From: an uncultured Muribaculaceae bacterium
GTDB lineage: Bacteria; Bacteroidota; Bacteroidia; Bacteroidales; Muribaculaceae
Reading direction: 5' to 3'
Assembly: GCA_944321715.1 (NCBI GenBank)
Contig: CALUMJ010000003.1
Location: 86,567-122,000, forward strand
Length of the DNA stretch: 35,434 nt
The translations under genes were made by a program, and so were the position numbers. The notes beneath the pieces were generated by a model. That model saw nothing but the letters and a program-made list of their open reading frames with translations. It was not told where the DNA came from and searched no databases. Below are positions 16,615 to 23,666 of this stretch, one piece after another; the stretch's first letter is position 1; each line of letters begins with the position of its first letter.

Positions 16615-17907
16615 TTATGCCAGCCCGAATTCTTGCTGCAGGCGGTCAACATAGTCGAGTTTTTCCCATGTGAACAGCTCGACGGTGACGGTCTTGTCGC
16701 CCTCATACTTTGAGTGGAAGTGTTTCACCACGATGCGCGGCTCACGGCCAACGTGGCCGTATGCGGCAGTTTCCTCGTAGATGGGGTTGAGCAGCTTCAA
16801 GTCGCGCACGATTGAGCTTGGGCGCAAGTCGAATATTCGAGCGAAGCGTTCGGCAATCTCGGCATCGGTATGCGGCACGTGTTTCGTGCCGAAAGTGCTG
16901 ACGTACAAGCTCACAGGTTCGGCCCGGCCGATTGCGTATGCCACTTGCACCAGCATTTCGTCGGCAATGCCGGCTGCCACAGCGTTTTTGGCGATGTGTC
17001 GCACGGCGTATGCTGCCGAACGGTCAACCTTCGAGGGGTCTTTGCCCGAGAATGCGCCGCCGCCGTGCGCTCCACGCCCGCCGTAAGTGTCAACTATGAT
17101 TTTGCGCCCGGTAAGCCCCGTGTCGCCGTGGGGACCTCCGATTACGAATTTCCCGGTGGGGTTGACGAGCAAAATCAGCTTATCATCGAAAAGCGCACGT
17201 ACTCGTTCGGGCAATTTGGCCATTGTGCGCGGCAGCAATATGTCGTGCACGTCGGCCAGTATGCGGTCGTGCATCGCCTTGTCGGCGGCATCTTGCGCTT
17301 CGGGAGTGTCGTTGTCGGGGAGGACAAACTCGTCATGCTGTGTGCTGACTACTATGGTGTGCACGCGCACGGGTCGGCGGTCGTCGCCATATTCCACGGT
17401 CACTTGGCTCTTTGCGTCGGGGCGCAGGTAGGTCATTACCTTGCCTTCGCGGCGAATGTCGGCAAGTTCGCGCAGCAGCAAGTGCGACAGGTCGAGCGTC
17501 AGCGGCATGTAGTTGTCGGTTTCGTTGCAGGCATAACCGAACATCATGCCTTGGTCGCCGGCACCCTGCTCCTCGGGGGTGCTGCGTTCCACGCCGCGGT
17601 TGATGTCTTGCGACTGTTCGTGCAGGGCCGACAGCACACCGCAGGCGTCGGCATCAAACTTGTACTCGCTGCGGTTGTAACCGATGCGGTTAATCACGCT
17701 GCGGGTGACATCCATCAGGTCGATGTAGGCACTCGACTTCACTTCGCCGGCAATCACCACTTGCCCGGTGGTTACAAGGGTTTCGCAAGCCACTTTCGAT
17801 GAAGGGTCGTAGGCGAGGAACTGGTCGAGGACGGCATCGCTGATTTGGTCGGCCACCTTGTCGGGATGGCCCTCCGAAACAGATTCGGACGTAAACAAGT
17901 AATTCAT
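16615..17907 (-). CDS. metK: S-adenosylmethionine synthetase
   Basis: Makes S-adenosylmethionine from methionine and ATP. The start is the ATG at 17907 ([17 protein letters not shown]), giving 430 residues; the in-frame ATG at 17919 would add four residues, but the family begins at LFTSESV. Motifs are intact: GHPDKVADQ near residue 17, [12 protein letters not shown] near 130, and the P-loop-like [19 protein letters not shown] near 275. The C-terminal half carries the divergent spacing common in Bacteroidota MetK. A perfect promoter lies at 18096-18126, and between it and the start codon is a SAM-II riboswitch, so expression should fall when SAM is plentiful. Confidence 0.97.
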   Translation of the reverse strand: MNYLFTSESVSEGHPDKVADQISDAVLDQFLAYDPSSKVACETLVTTGQVVIAGEVKSSAYIDLMDVTRSVINRIGYNRSEYKFDADACGVLSALHEQSQDINRGVERSTPEEQGAGDQGMMFGYACNETDNYMPLTLDLSHLLLRELADIRREGKVMTYLRPDAKSQVTVEYGDDRRPVRVHTIVVSTQHDEFVLPDNDTPEAQDAADKAMHDRILADVHDILLPRTMAKLPERVRALFDDKLILLVNPTGKFVIGGPHGDTGLTGRKIIVDTYGGRGAHGGGAFSGKDPSKVDRSAAYAVRHIAKNAVAAGIADEMLVQVAYAIGRAEPVSLYVSTFGTKHVPHTDAEIAERFARIFDLRPSSIVRDLKLLNPIYEETAAYGHVGREPRIVVKHFHSKYEGDKTVTVELFTWEKLDYVDRLQQEFGLA

Positions 17908-17939
17908 TTTTCCAAACATTTTTTTGCTGTGGAAAAATG
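17905..17939 (-). promoter_or_regulatory. start-codon-sequestering hairpin of the metK leader
   Basis: In the mRNA, CAUUUUUCC (17931-17939) is perfectly complementary to GGAAAAAUG (17905-17913), whose last three bases are the metK start codon. The same upstream segment, extended (17928-17938), also pairs perfectly over 11 bases with the aptamer strand at 18053-18063. The two pairings exclude each other, which is the layout of a translational on/off switch. Confidence 0.7.
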
Positions 17940-18016
17940 CTAAACGACTTTTATGCCCCTATGAGTGTTGACGTTGAAAATGTGTGAGATATTCAACCAA
18001 GTACAGGATTTTGAGC

Positions 18017-18066
18017 GTTTTAGCATTTTTTTGTGTGGTTGCAAGCAGCCAAATTTTTCCACAAGT
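18017..18066 (-). ncRNA. SAM-II riboswitch aptamer (SAM_alpha) upstream of metK
   Basis: On the minus strand the ~50-base element has the SAM-II layout. P1 pairs UGUGG (18059-18063) with CCACA (18034-18038). The loop contains AAUUUGGCUGCUUGCAA, very close to the conserved SAM-II loop. Downstream, GCUAAA (18019-18024) can pair with UUUGGC of the loop (18048-18053) to form the H-type pseudoknot. It lies about 25 bases into the transcript of the perfect promoter at 18096-18126 and about 110 bases before the metK start codon. SAM-II is known from alphaproteobacteria and Bacteroidota in front of methionine/SAM genes, so gene and motif agree. Confidence 0.87.
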
Positions 18067-18095
18067 TGTTAAACACTATATTCATTTTGAGTTTG

Positions 18096-18126
18096 CAAAA
18101 TTATGCAATATCGGCGACATGGCAAA
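18096..18126 (-). promoter_or_regulatory. Bacteroidota promoter for metK
   Basis: On the minus strand TTTG (18123-18126), exactly 19 bases, TAATTTTG (18096-18103). Transcription would start near 18089, giving a ~180-base leader that contains the SAM-II element. Confidence 0.88.
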
Positions 18127-18229
18127 CAGCTGCTGCTTAAAAACTCTTAAAACGGCTTGAGTTCAGTTCTATTTTTCCGAATTAATATTACAAATAGGTG
18201 TGCTATTTTTCTTTCACGTAGATTTGGGC

Positions 18230-18237
18230 TAATTTTG
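18230..18237 (+). promoter_or_regulatory. -7 promoter box directly before the dus start codon
   Basis: TAATTTTG ends 7 bases before the ATG at 18245. A TTTT sits at the -33 position (18207-18210), one mismatch from TTTG with exact 19-base spacing. Transcription would start at or next to the start codon, implying a leaderless or nearly leaderless mRNA. Confidence 0.7.
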
Positions 18238-18244
18238 CAATACA

Positions 18245-19225
18245 ATGAAGATAGGAAACATAGACCTTGGTGCACGCCCGGTGCTGCTGGCTCCGATGGA
18301 AGATGTCACCGACCGCTCTTTCAGGCTCATCTGCCGGGAAGAGGGTGCCGACATGGTTTATACCGAGTTTGTGTCGGCCGATGCGCTAATCCGCAATATC
18401 GACAGCACTACGCGCAAATTGTATATCAACCCGGCCGAGCGTCCTGCCGCGATACAAATCTATGGCCGCGACATCGACTCGATGGTCGAGGCCGCACGTA
18501 TCGCCGAGGCCGCACGACCCGACGTGCTCGACATCAATTTTGGCTGTCCGGTGAAGAAAGTGGCTTCGAAAGGGGCTGGCAGCGGAATGCTGCGCAATGT
18601 GCCGCTGTTGCTCGACATAACACGGGCCGTGGTCAATGCGGTGAAAATTCCCGTCACAGTGAAGACTCGCCTTGGCTGGGATTGCGAGAACAAAATTATC
18701 ACCACGCTGGCCGAGCAGCTGCAAGACTGCGGCATACAGGCGTTGACAATACATGGGCGCACACGCAGCCAGATGTACACCGGCAGTGCCGACTGGACGC
18801 TGATAGGCGAGGTGAAAAACAATCCGCGCATCACAATCCCGATTATCGGCAACGGCGACATCACCACGCCGCAAGCAGTCGTGGAGCATTTCGACCGTTA
18901 TGGAGTCGATGGCGTGATGGTGGGAAGGGCTTCGATAGGCGCGCCGTGGATTTTCAGGGAAATCAAGCACTATATGCAACACGGCGAGCAGCTTGTAATT
19001 CCCGCTGCCGAGAAGATGCGGCTCATACGCCGCCAGATACGCGAGAGCATCGACCGCATCGACGAGTACCGCGGCATCTTGCACATACGTCGCCACCTTG
19101 CGGCCACACCGCTGCTCAAGGGCATACCCAACTTCCGCGACACACGCATAGCCATGCTACGTGCCGATACCTACGAAGAACTCGATTCGATATTGAATTT
19201 CATAGAGGAAAAATATTTGCAATAA
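18245..19225 (+). CDS. dusB: tRNA-dihydrouridine synthase, DusB-like
   Basis: A 326-residue FMN enzyme that reduces uridines in the tRNA D-loop to dihydrouridine using NADPH. It shows the full signature: APMEDVTD (16-23), MVYTEFVSADALIR, DINFGCPVKKV with catalytic Cys101, VKTRLGWD, TIHGRTRSQMYTGSADW, GNGDI and GVMVGRASIGAPWIF. The start MKIGNIDLG is the conserved N-terminus of Bacteroidota homologues, so the longer open frame beginning upstream is not used. The promoter box is only 7 bases upstream. A GIN-domain gene follows 17 bp downstream on the same strand. Confidence 0.93.
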   Translation: MKIGNIDLGARPVLLAPMEDVTDRSFRLICREEGADMVYTEFVSADALIRNIDSTTRKLYINPAERPAAIQIYGRDIDSMVEAARIAEAARPDVLDINFGCPVKKVASKGAGSGMLRNVPLLLDITRAVVNAVKIPVTVKTRLGWDCENKIITTLAEQLQDCGIQALTIHGRTRSQMYTGSADWTLIGEVKNNPRITIPIIGNGDITTPQAVVEHFDRYGVDGVMVGRASIGAPWIFREIKHYMQHGEQLVIPAAEKMRLIRRQIRESIDRIDEYRGILHIRRHLAATPLLKGIPNFRDTRIAMLRADTYEELDSILNFIEEKYLQ

Positions 19226-19242
19226 TATAACTTAATGTCGAT

Positions 19243-20040
19243 ATGAAACGATTTTTACTTTTTGTATGTGTTGCGATGTCGGCATGCGTTGCCATGCAGG
19301 CTCAGCTGCCCGAGGACAGTGTGCGCCGATATGAAATAAATGTGGGCGATTTTAAGAAATTGCGTGTTTCCGACAATTTGAATGTCATATATTGCGTTAA
19401 TGCCGACTCGGCAGGAATGGCAGTGTTTGAAGCATCGCAGAACGACATGCAGTCGCTCATATTCACCAATAAACGGCAAACATTGGTGGTGCAGGAGGCT
19501 ACCGAACACTTGATGGACGAAATGCCTATGCCATGGATAACCATCTATTCGAGTTCAATCGAGGAGATTGAAAACAAGGCCGACAGCACCGTGGTGGCTC
19601 GTGGCATAGAAACCGATGGCAAGGTAAAGTTCAAGTTGACCGACAATGGTACTATAATTGCGAAAGGTATTGCTGCCAACGAAGTTGAAGCAAAGATATT
19701 CACAGGTAGCGGCGCCATAATCCTGCACGGGGCATGCAGCAAGGCCTACTTGCGCTGCACTGGCACTGGGCATATTGATGCCGACGAATTGCGCGCGACC
19801 GACGTGGAGTGCATGATATTGGGTACGGGGGCTGTGCGGTGTTTTGTCGGTGGCGGAACGCTTGTCACCAAGGGCTGCGGCCCGGGAAGGGTCTATTACG
19901 ACGGCTCGGTGAGCGAAATAAAATCCTATCACCTTGGGCGGTTGCGCACTATACCCATCGACGAGGCAGTGCCTAACGATGCCGGTGGCACTGTCGATGA
20001 CGATGATGTCGAGCAGAAACAGGAGTTGCAGAAGATATGA
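19243..20040 (+). CDS. GIN-domain (DUF2807) exported protein
   Basis: A 265-residue protein with a signal peptide (residues 1-20; AMQA/QLPED places Gln at +1). From about residue 30 the sequence shows the DUF2807 GIN pattern, a repetitive beta-helix: FKKLRVSDNLNVIYC, then DSTVVARGIETDG, NGTIIAKGIAANE, SGAIILHGAC, TGHIDADELRA and GTGAVRCFVGG. An acidic tail (DDDDVEQKQE) ends the protein. GIN-domain proteins are abundant in Bacteroidota and are described as putative adhesin heads without proven function. It lies 17 bp after dus and has no promoter of its own in the gap. Confidence 0.85.
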   Translation: MKRFLLFVCVAMSACVAMQAQLPEDSVRRYEINVGDFKKLRVSDNLNVIYCVNADSAGMAVFEASQNDMQSLIFTNKRQTLVVQEATEHLMDEMPMPWITIYSSSIEEIENKADSTVVARGIETDGKVKFKLTDNGTIIAKGIAANEVEAKIFTGSGAIILHGACSKAYLRCTGTGHIDADELRATDVECMILGTGAVRCFVGGGTLVTKGCGPGRVYYDGSVSEIKSYHLGRLRTIPIDEAVPNDAGGTVDDDDVEQKQELQKI

Positions 20041-20053
20041 TTTGCCGTGACGC

Positions 20054-20084
20054 TTTGATGGTAGGGTAGAATTGATTATTTTTG
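20054..20084 (+). promoter_or_regulatory. Bacteroidota promoter for the LD-carboxypeptidase
   Basis: TTTG (20054-20057), exactly 19 bases, TATTTTTG (20077-20084): a perfect match, with the predicted start near 20091 and the ATG at 20112. Confidence 0.85.
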
Positions 20085-20111
20085 CCTATTGTTAAAAAAC
20101 GGCAAATATAA

Positions 20112-21098
20112 ATGAATAACGTAAAGAAATTTTTATTACTCGCCGCCGCCATTCTAACGGCAGCCGATGTGCTTGCGCAGGGGCTCGTGAAACCTGCTGC
20201 GTTGAAGCCGGGCGACAAAGTGGCTGTGATTAGTCCGGCAAGCGCATGCAAGGAGAGCTATGTGATTGGAGCTTGTGAAGTGCTTAGGCAATGGGGATAT
20301 GAACCTGTGCTTGGACGGCACGCATTGGGCAAGAATGTGTCGTTTTCGGGTACGATAGAGGAGCGCAAGAGCGACTTGGTCGAAGCCCTCACCGACCCCG
20401 AAATCAAGGCAATAATATGCACACGAGGCGGATATGGCTCGGTACAGGAGCTGTGCGAGATGGATTTGGGCATTTTTGCCCGCAATCCCAAGTGGGTGGT
20501 AGGTTACAGCGACATCACGGCGATGCACGGAGCCATCACATCACAAGGTGTCATGAGCTTGCATGCGCCCATGTGCGAACATATCGACAAGTTTGACGGT
20601 GCCGACTCGTGCAGCCGCGCCCTGCGCAACATACTTGCTGGCATCATGCCGCACTACAAGGTGGCTGCCGATGCCCGCAATCGTCATGGGCAGGCAAGCG
20701 GTTTGCTGCTGGGTGGAAACCTGGCGCTACTCAATAGTTTCACCGCATCGCCCATCGATATGCTCGACCACTATGCCGGCCGTGATGTAATACTTTTTGT
20801 TGAAGATGTGGGTGAGTCGCTCGAACGGCTTAACAGGTTGTTTTATACCTTGAAAATCAATGGCACATTCAGTCGCATAAAGGGATTGATTGTAGGCTCG
20901 TTCAGCGATGTGAAATACACTCCCGACTTTGCCCATGTGTATGACATGGTGCAAAGCATCGTCAAAGATTATGACTTCCCGGTGGCTTACGGCTTCCCCG
21001 TGGGTCACACCGATGCCAACTATCCCATGGTCGAGGGCGCGCAAGTGACGCTCACTGTCGGCAGCGACGGAGCCGAACTCCTGTTCCTCGGCAATTAA
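20112..21098 (+). CDS. LD-carboxypeptidase, peptidase family S66
   Basis: A 328-residue exported protein (signal peptide 1-22, cleavage VLA/QG, Gln at +1). S66 enzymes cut the L-D bond that holds the terminal D-alanine on muropeptides during peptidoglycan recycling; the related MccF acts on microcin C. The catalytic triad is visible: Ser133 in GYSDIT, Glu231 in FVEDVGE, His299 in FPVGHT. The family motifs PGDKVAVISPAS and CTRGGYGS are also present. Most LdcA enzymes are cytoplasmic, so the signal peptide places this one in the periplasm, as is common in Bacteroidota. It adds to the cell-wall theme started by namZ. Confidence 0.9.
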   Translation: MNNVKKFLLLAAAILTAADVLAQGLVKPAALKPGDKVAVISPASACKESYVIGACEVLRQWGYEPVLGRHALGKNVSFSGTIEERKSDLVEALTDPEIKAIICTRGGYGSVQELCEMDLGIFARNPKWVVGYSDITAMHGAITSQGVMSLHAPMCEHIDKFDGADSCSRALRNILAGIMPHYKVAADARNRHGQASGLLLGGNLALLNSFTASPIDMLDHYAGRDVILFVEDVGESLERLNRLFYTLKINGTFSRIKGLIVGSFSDVKYTPDFAHVYDMVQSIVKDYDFPVAYGFPVGHTDANYPMVEGAQVTLTVGSDGAELLFLGN

Positions 21099-21312
21099 TC
21101 ATTTTTCCGGCATTGTCCTTGGTGGCTTGACATCAGTTATGATAAAGGATTACAGGGTATAAGTTCCCTGAAGAAGCAACTGTGTAGCCAAGCCGCTCGG
21201 CATTACATATTTAATCAACAGAATGCGGAAAAATGCACCTATAGCGAGCGAGAGGGGGGATGCTGGTTAGCGATTCTGGTTAATTTGCCCGATGAAAAAT
21301 GAAAAAATAAAT

Positions 21313-21344
21313 TTTGCATTTTAAAATTTAATAGTATATATTTG
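21313..21344 (+). promoter_or_regulatory. strong promoter of the structured leader/ncRNA
   Basis: TTTG (21313-21316), 20 bases, TATATTTG (21337-21344). The upstream gap 21099-21312 shows no gene, tRNA or clear repeat. Confidence 0.82.
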
Positions 21345-21349
21345 CAAAT

Positions 21350-21557
21350 GCCACCCATTGCGGAAGCCTCGTTAGGGCTGGGCGGGGGTGGCGGACATAT
21401 AAGGAAAGACGTTTACTTGGCGTTTTGTTCTTGACACTTTGAAATTTCGCAACTTTCATCAGCGTGGGCTTCTGCGTTGCTCGTTCCGGCAGGAAGGGCA
21501 ATGCGAAGGCCTCAAAGTGTGGGACGAGTAACAGGTACAGGTTCCCGCGCTTTTTTA
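21350..21557 (+). ncRNA. structured RNA, about 205 bases, family not recognised
   Basis: A transcript from the promoter at 21313 would begin near 21350 and end at the T-run at 21551-21556. Predicted parts: a 5' hairpin closed by GCCACCC (21350-21356) and GGGTGGC (21386-21392); a small AAGACG/CGTTTT hairpin; a long arm closed by ACACTTTGA (21434-21442) and TCAAAGTGT (21512-21520) around an inner stem-loop (GCGTTGC/GCAATGC); then a terminator. I could not match it to SRP RNA, tmRNA, RNase P or a known riboswitch. It may be an independent small RNA or the regulatory leader of the maturase gene at 21640, which has no promoter of its own. Confidence 0.65.
21517..21556 (+). terminator. Rho-independent terminator of the structured RNA
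   Basis: GTGTGGGA (21517-21524) pairs with TTCCCGCGC (21542-21550), followed by six T residues. The 5' arm shares four bases with the 3' arm of the preceding long stem. In addition, GGTTCCCG (21540-21547) is complementary to CGGGAACC (21599-21606) downstream, so alternative folds are possible in read-through transcripts. Confidence 0.72.
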
Positions 21558-21639
21558 TGTGTGTAACTGAATGCTATTATAAAAAACATGTCTGTTCACG
21601 GGAACCGCAGACGCAAAGGCACCGCAAATAACCGTTTGT

Positions 21640-22791
21640 ATGATTAACAATGCACATATCGCTATATTATGTTTGACTCACAGCTGTAACTTGAATTGTG
21701 TATATTGCTTTGAAAAGAAGGATAGTACACATGAATTGACATTTGAAGTTGCTTGTCAATGTGTTGATGAGATTATTGGAACAAATTGCTTGAAAGATGG
21801 TAATACCGTCAATTTGAACTTGTTTGGAGGTGAGCCTCTATTGAAGTTTGAATTGATAAAGAAGATATATGATTATGTGCAAGCGAATTATCCAGAATGT
21901 AATGTCTCGTTTTTTGCTTCGACTAATGGCACTTTGTTATCGGAAGAAATGAAGCAATGGTTTTTCGAACGAAAGGATAAGTTTTGTTTAGGCCTTAGTT
22001 TGGATGGCGACAGAGATTCGCAAAATCACAACAGGAGTAACTCTTTTGATGCGATAGACATTGAGTATTTTGCAAGGAATTGGCCAAACCAATTTTTCAA
22101 GTTGACAATTTCGGAGTATTCTGTTCGGAATTACGCTCATGATGTTAAGTTTATACACTCTTTGGGCATTGGCGTTAATGGCGGCGATGTATGTGTGGGT
22201 AATTATAAGTGGGATAAAGAGCAACTATATTATGTATATGCAAAACAATTGTTAGAGCTTGTTGATTATTATGAAAATAATCATGATGTTAAAAATAGCT
22301 TGTTCGAAATTGATTTGGCATCGTGTACTTCACCTCGTGTGGATAGAAAATGTTGTGGTTGCGGTACATCTATTTCATATTATGAAACTGATGGTAATAA
22401 GTACCCTTGTACGTTTATAGCTCCGATGGCATTTCCGCTAAAAGATTTACAAGAGATGCTTGTTGTGGATTTTAATGATGTGCAAAATTTCACCGATAAA
22501 GAATGTAAAGCAAATTGTTATTTATATAATGTATGTCGAACATGTGCTGCCGAAAATTATATGTTACATGGGCGGTTCGATATGTACAATAAACGCAATT
22601 GTGGACTTAAAAAGATATTGGCAATAGCTGTTGCTGAATTGCAGGCTCGCAGGATTGCTAAAAATCCAAGCCTTTATGATGCGACAAAGGTTTATCATAC
22701 TATTGAGGCGATAAAGAAGATTAAAGAATTATATGTGCCAGAATATGGCAAATACTTCATGGAGGAAGTCGAAAATCCAACAACAGAGTAG
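21640..22791 (+). CDS. radical SAM/SPASM peptide maturase (RiPP enzyme)
   Basis: A 383-residue enzyme. The radical SAM iron-sulfur motif CxxxCxxC is Cys16, Cys20, Cys23 (SCNLNCVYC), with GGEP at 63-66 binding SAM. The C-terminal half is a SPASM-type domain with further cysteines at 229, 238, 239, 241, 257, 289, 293, 299, 302 and 321. The spacing Cys241-x10-Gly-x4-Cys257, followed by CxxxC, x5, CxxC, is close to the pattern of peptide-modifying SPASM enzymes that bind two auxiliary clusters. Such enzymes form thioether or C-C crosslinks or epimerise residues in a ribosomal peptide. Four tiny ORFs follow directly. The gene is AT-rich compared with its neighbours, suggesting transfer. No transporter or protease is nearby. 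Confidence 0.88.
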   Translation: MINNAHIAILCLTHSCNLNCVYCFEKKDSTHELTFEVACQCVDEIIGTNCLKDGNTVNLNLFGGEPLLKFELIKKIYDYVQANYPECNVSFFASTNGTLLSEEMKQWFFERKDKFCLGLSLDGDRDSQNHNRSNSFDAIDIEYFARNWPNQFFKLTISEYSVRNYAHDVKFIHSLGIGVNGGDVCVGNYKWDKEQLYYVYAKQLLELVDYYENNHDVKNSLFEIDLASCTSPRVDRKCCGCGTSISYYETDGNKYPCTFIAPMAFPLKDLQEMLVVDFNDVQNFTDKECKANCYLYNVCRTCAAENYMLHGRFDMYNKRNCGLKKILAIAVAELQARRIAKNPSLYDATKVYHTIEAIKKIKELYVPEYGKYFMEEVENPTTE

Positions 22792-22816
22792 GCATAACAA
22801 TTAAAATCTGTGCAAT

Positions 22817-22954
22817 ATGTTAAATTCAGAGTTGATGAGTAAACTACTGAAAGTTCAATCAAATTTTACGTCAGTAGCCAAGAATGTTTACCATGTGTCT
22901 GTAAGAGACAGCCCATGTGGGAAAGGTCCTACCAATTGCCAAAATCAGTGGTAA
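22817..22954 (+). CDS. candidate RiPP precursor peptide A1 (45 aa)
   Basis: A small ORF 25 bp after the maturase stop. It encodes 45 residues beginning MLNSELMSKLLKVQ and ending CGKGPTNCQNQW. A second ORF 482 bp downstream shares the N-terminus (MLxSELMSKLxxVQ) and the C-terminus (CxxGPTNCQNQW), while the middle differs. A conserved leader-like start, a conserved Cys-containing end and immediate linkage to a radical SAM/SPASM enzyme are what a RiPP precursor should show. Cys34 and Cys41, separated by six residues, are the likely modification sites. I do not recognise this peptide family. It is too short for ordinary gene calling. Confidence 0.75.
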   Translation: MLNSELMSKLLKVQSNFTSVAKNVYHVSVRDSPCGKGPTNCQNQW

Positions 22955-22963
22955 TTGACAACA

Positions 22964-22987
22964 ATTGTCTTTTAATTTAAAGACAAT
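22964..22987 (+). other. hairpin between peptides A1 and B1
   Basis: ATTGTCTTT and AAAGACAAT form a perfect 9-bp stem around TAATTT, just after the stop codon of A1. There is no T-run, so it may be a processing or stability element that sets the dose of A1 against downstream peptides. No equivalent exists in the second unit. Confidence 0.5.
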
Positions 22988-23041
22988 GTCTGAGTGTTAT
23001 GTAAGTATTTAATAATTAATTAGATTAAAAAAAGATTTATC

Positions 23042-23146
23042 ATGGCAACACCTACAAATGATGAGATTAAGGAGATTTATGCTGAAGAAACTGAAGCTCA
23101 AACAGCATGGGATGCTACTGAGGATGTATTACTTGGTATAAATTGA
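23042..23146 (+). CDS. small acidic peptide B1 (34 aa), possible second precursor
   Basis: The ORF starts MATPTNDEIKEIYAEE and ends TEDVLLGIN. It is rich in Glu, Asp and Thr, has no Cys and contains one Trp. It occupies the position in unit 1 that B2 holds in unit 2, with matching AT-rich spacer sequence before both starts, yet the two proteins share little beyond acidity and length. It may be a second precursor, a helper or immunity peptide, or a non-functional frame; linkage and position are the only support. Confidence 0.45.
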   Translation: MATPTNDEIKEIYAEETEAQTAWDATEDVLLGIN

Positions 23147-23155
23147 ATTTTGCAT

Positions 23156-23184
23156 AAAAGTGTTAAACCTCAATTAGCACTTTT
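23156..23184 (+). terminator. weak terminator-like hairpin after unit 1
   Basis: AAAAGTGTTAA pairs with TTAGCACTTTT (11 bp including one G-T) around a 7-base loop; the 3' arm ends in four T residues. It may reduce transcription into the second unit. Confidence 0.45.
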
Positions 23185-23298
23185 ACTTAAAATTACAGGA
23201 GAGAAAATTTGATTATGATAGATTATCTTTCCTATGGTTCATGGAGGAGGCCGAAAATCCAGTAACAGAGTAGGTATAACAATTAAAATCTGCGCAAT

Positions 23299-23430
23299 AT
23301 GTTAAGTTCAGAGTTGATGAGTAAATTGACGGAAGTTCAGAATGGTTTAGATGACATAAAGGAATATTGTGGACATGTTTTGAATGAAACATGTGCAGGA
23401 GGTCCGACTAATTGTCAAAATCAATGGTAA
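23299..23430 (+). CDS. candidate RiPP precursor peptide A2 (43 aa)
   Basis: A paralogue of A1: MLSSELMSKLTEVQ at the start and CAGGPTNCQNQW at the end. It has an extra Cys (Cys24) in the variable middle, besides Cys32 and Cys39, whose spacing equals that of Cys34 and Cys41 in A1. The preceding 60 bp repeat the 3' end of the maturase gene and the original spacer. Keeping both ends while the middle diverges suggests selection on the leader and the modified C-terminus. Confidence 0.75.
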   Translation: MLSSELMSKLTEVQNGLDDIKEYCGHVLNETCAGGPTNCQNQW

Positions 23431-23495
23431 ATGTTTCTTGTATGTGTTTAATGAATTGATATGTTAAATAATTAATTCTGTTAAAAAGCATTATT

Positions 23496-23612
23496 ATGAA
23501 ACGTTTTATAGAAATTGATGATTTTGAAGTTTTTGTTGAAGAGCCAGAACCTCCTCTTACTACTGAACGAGAAGTGTTCGTACCTACTGAGGAAGAATTG
23601 ATAATTGATTGA
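23496..23612 (+). CDS. small acidic peptide B2 (38 aa)
   Basis: Begins MKRFIEIDDFEVFVEEPEPP and ends TEEELIID. Strongly acidic, without Cys or Trp. It is placed like B1 in the duplicated unit. A strong terminator follows at 23667, so it is the last ORF of the operon. Function unknown. Confidence 0.5.
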   Translation: MKRFIEIDDFEVFVEEPEPPLTTEREVFVPTEEELIID

Positions 23613-23666
23613 TTTAAGTACAAAGAGGTAAACGTCTCGTAACCTGTATTAGCATTTATATAAAAA

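Noticed and set aside
16870-17802. Long open frame (310 codons) on the plus strand
   Set aside because: It is antisense to metK, whose protein is unmistakable; the frame is open because of codon bias and its product resembles nothing.
18017-18066. SAM-I (S-box) riboswitch as the alternative class at metK
   Set aside because: No four-way junction or kink-turn pattern; the short pseudoknot layout with GCUAAA fits SAM-II.
18157-19230. 357-codon frame overlapping dus in another phase
   Set aside because: Arg/His-rich shadow product; the dus frame is conserved and has its own promoter box.
21350-21557. Assignment of the structured RNA as SRP RNA, tmRNA or 6S RNA
   Set aside because: The SRP apical motif (GGAAGGAAGCAGC) is absent, no tmRNA ends or tag frame are seen, and the 5' and 3' ends do not form the long closing stem of 6S; left unassigned.
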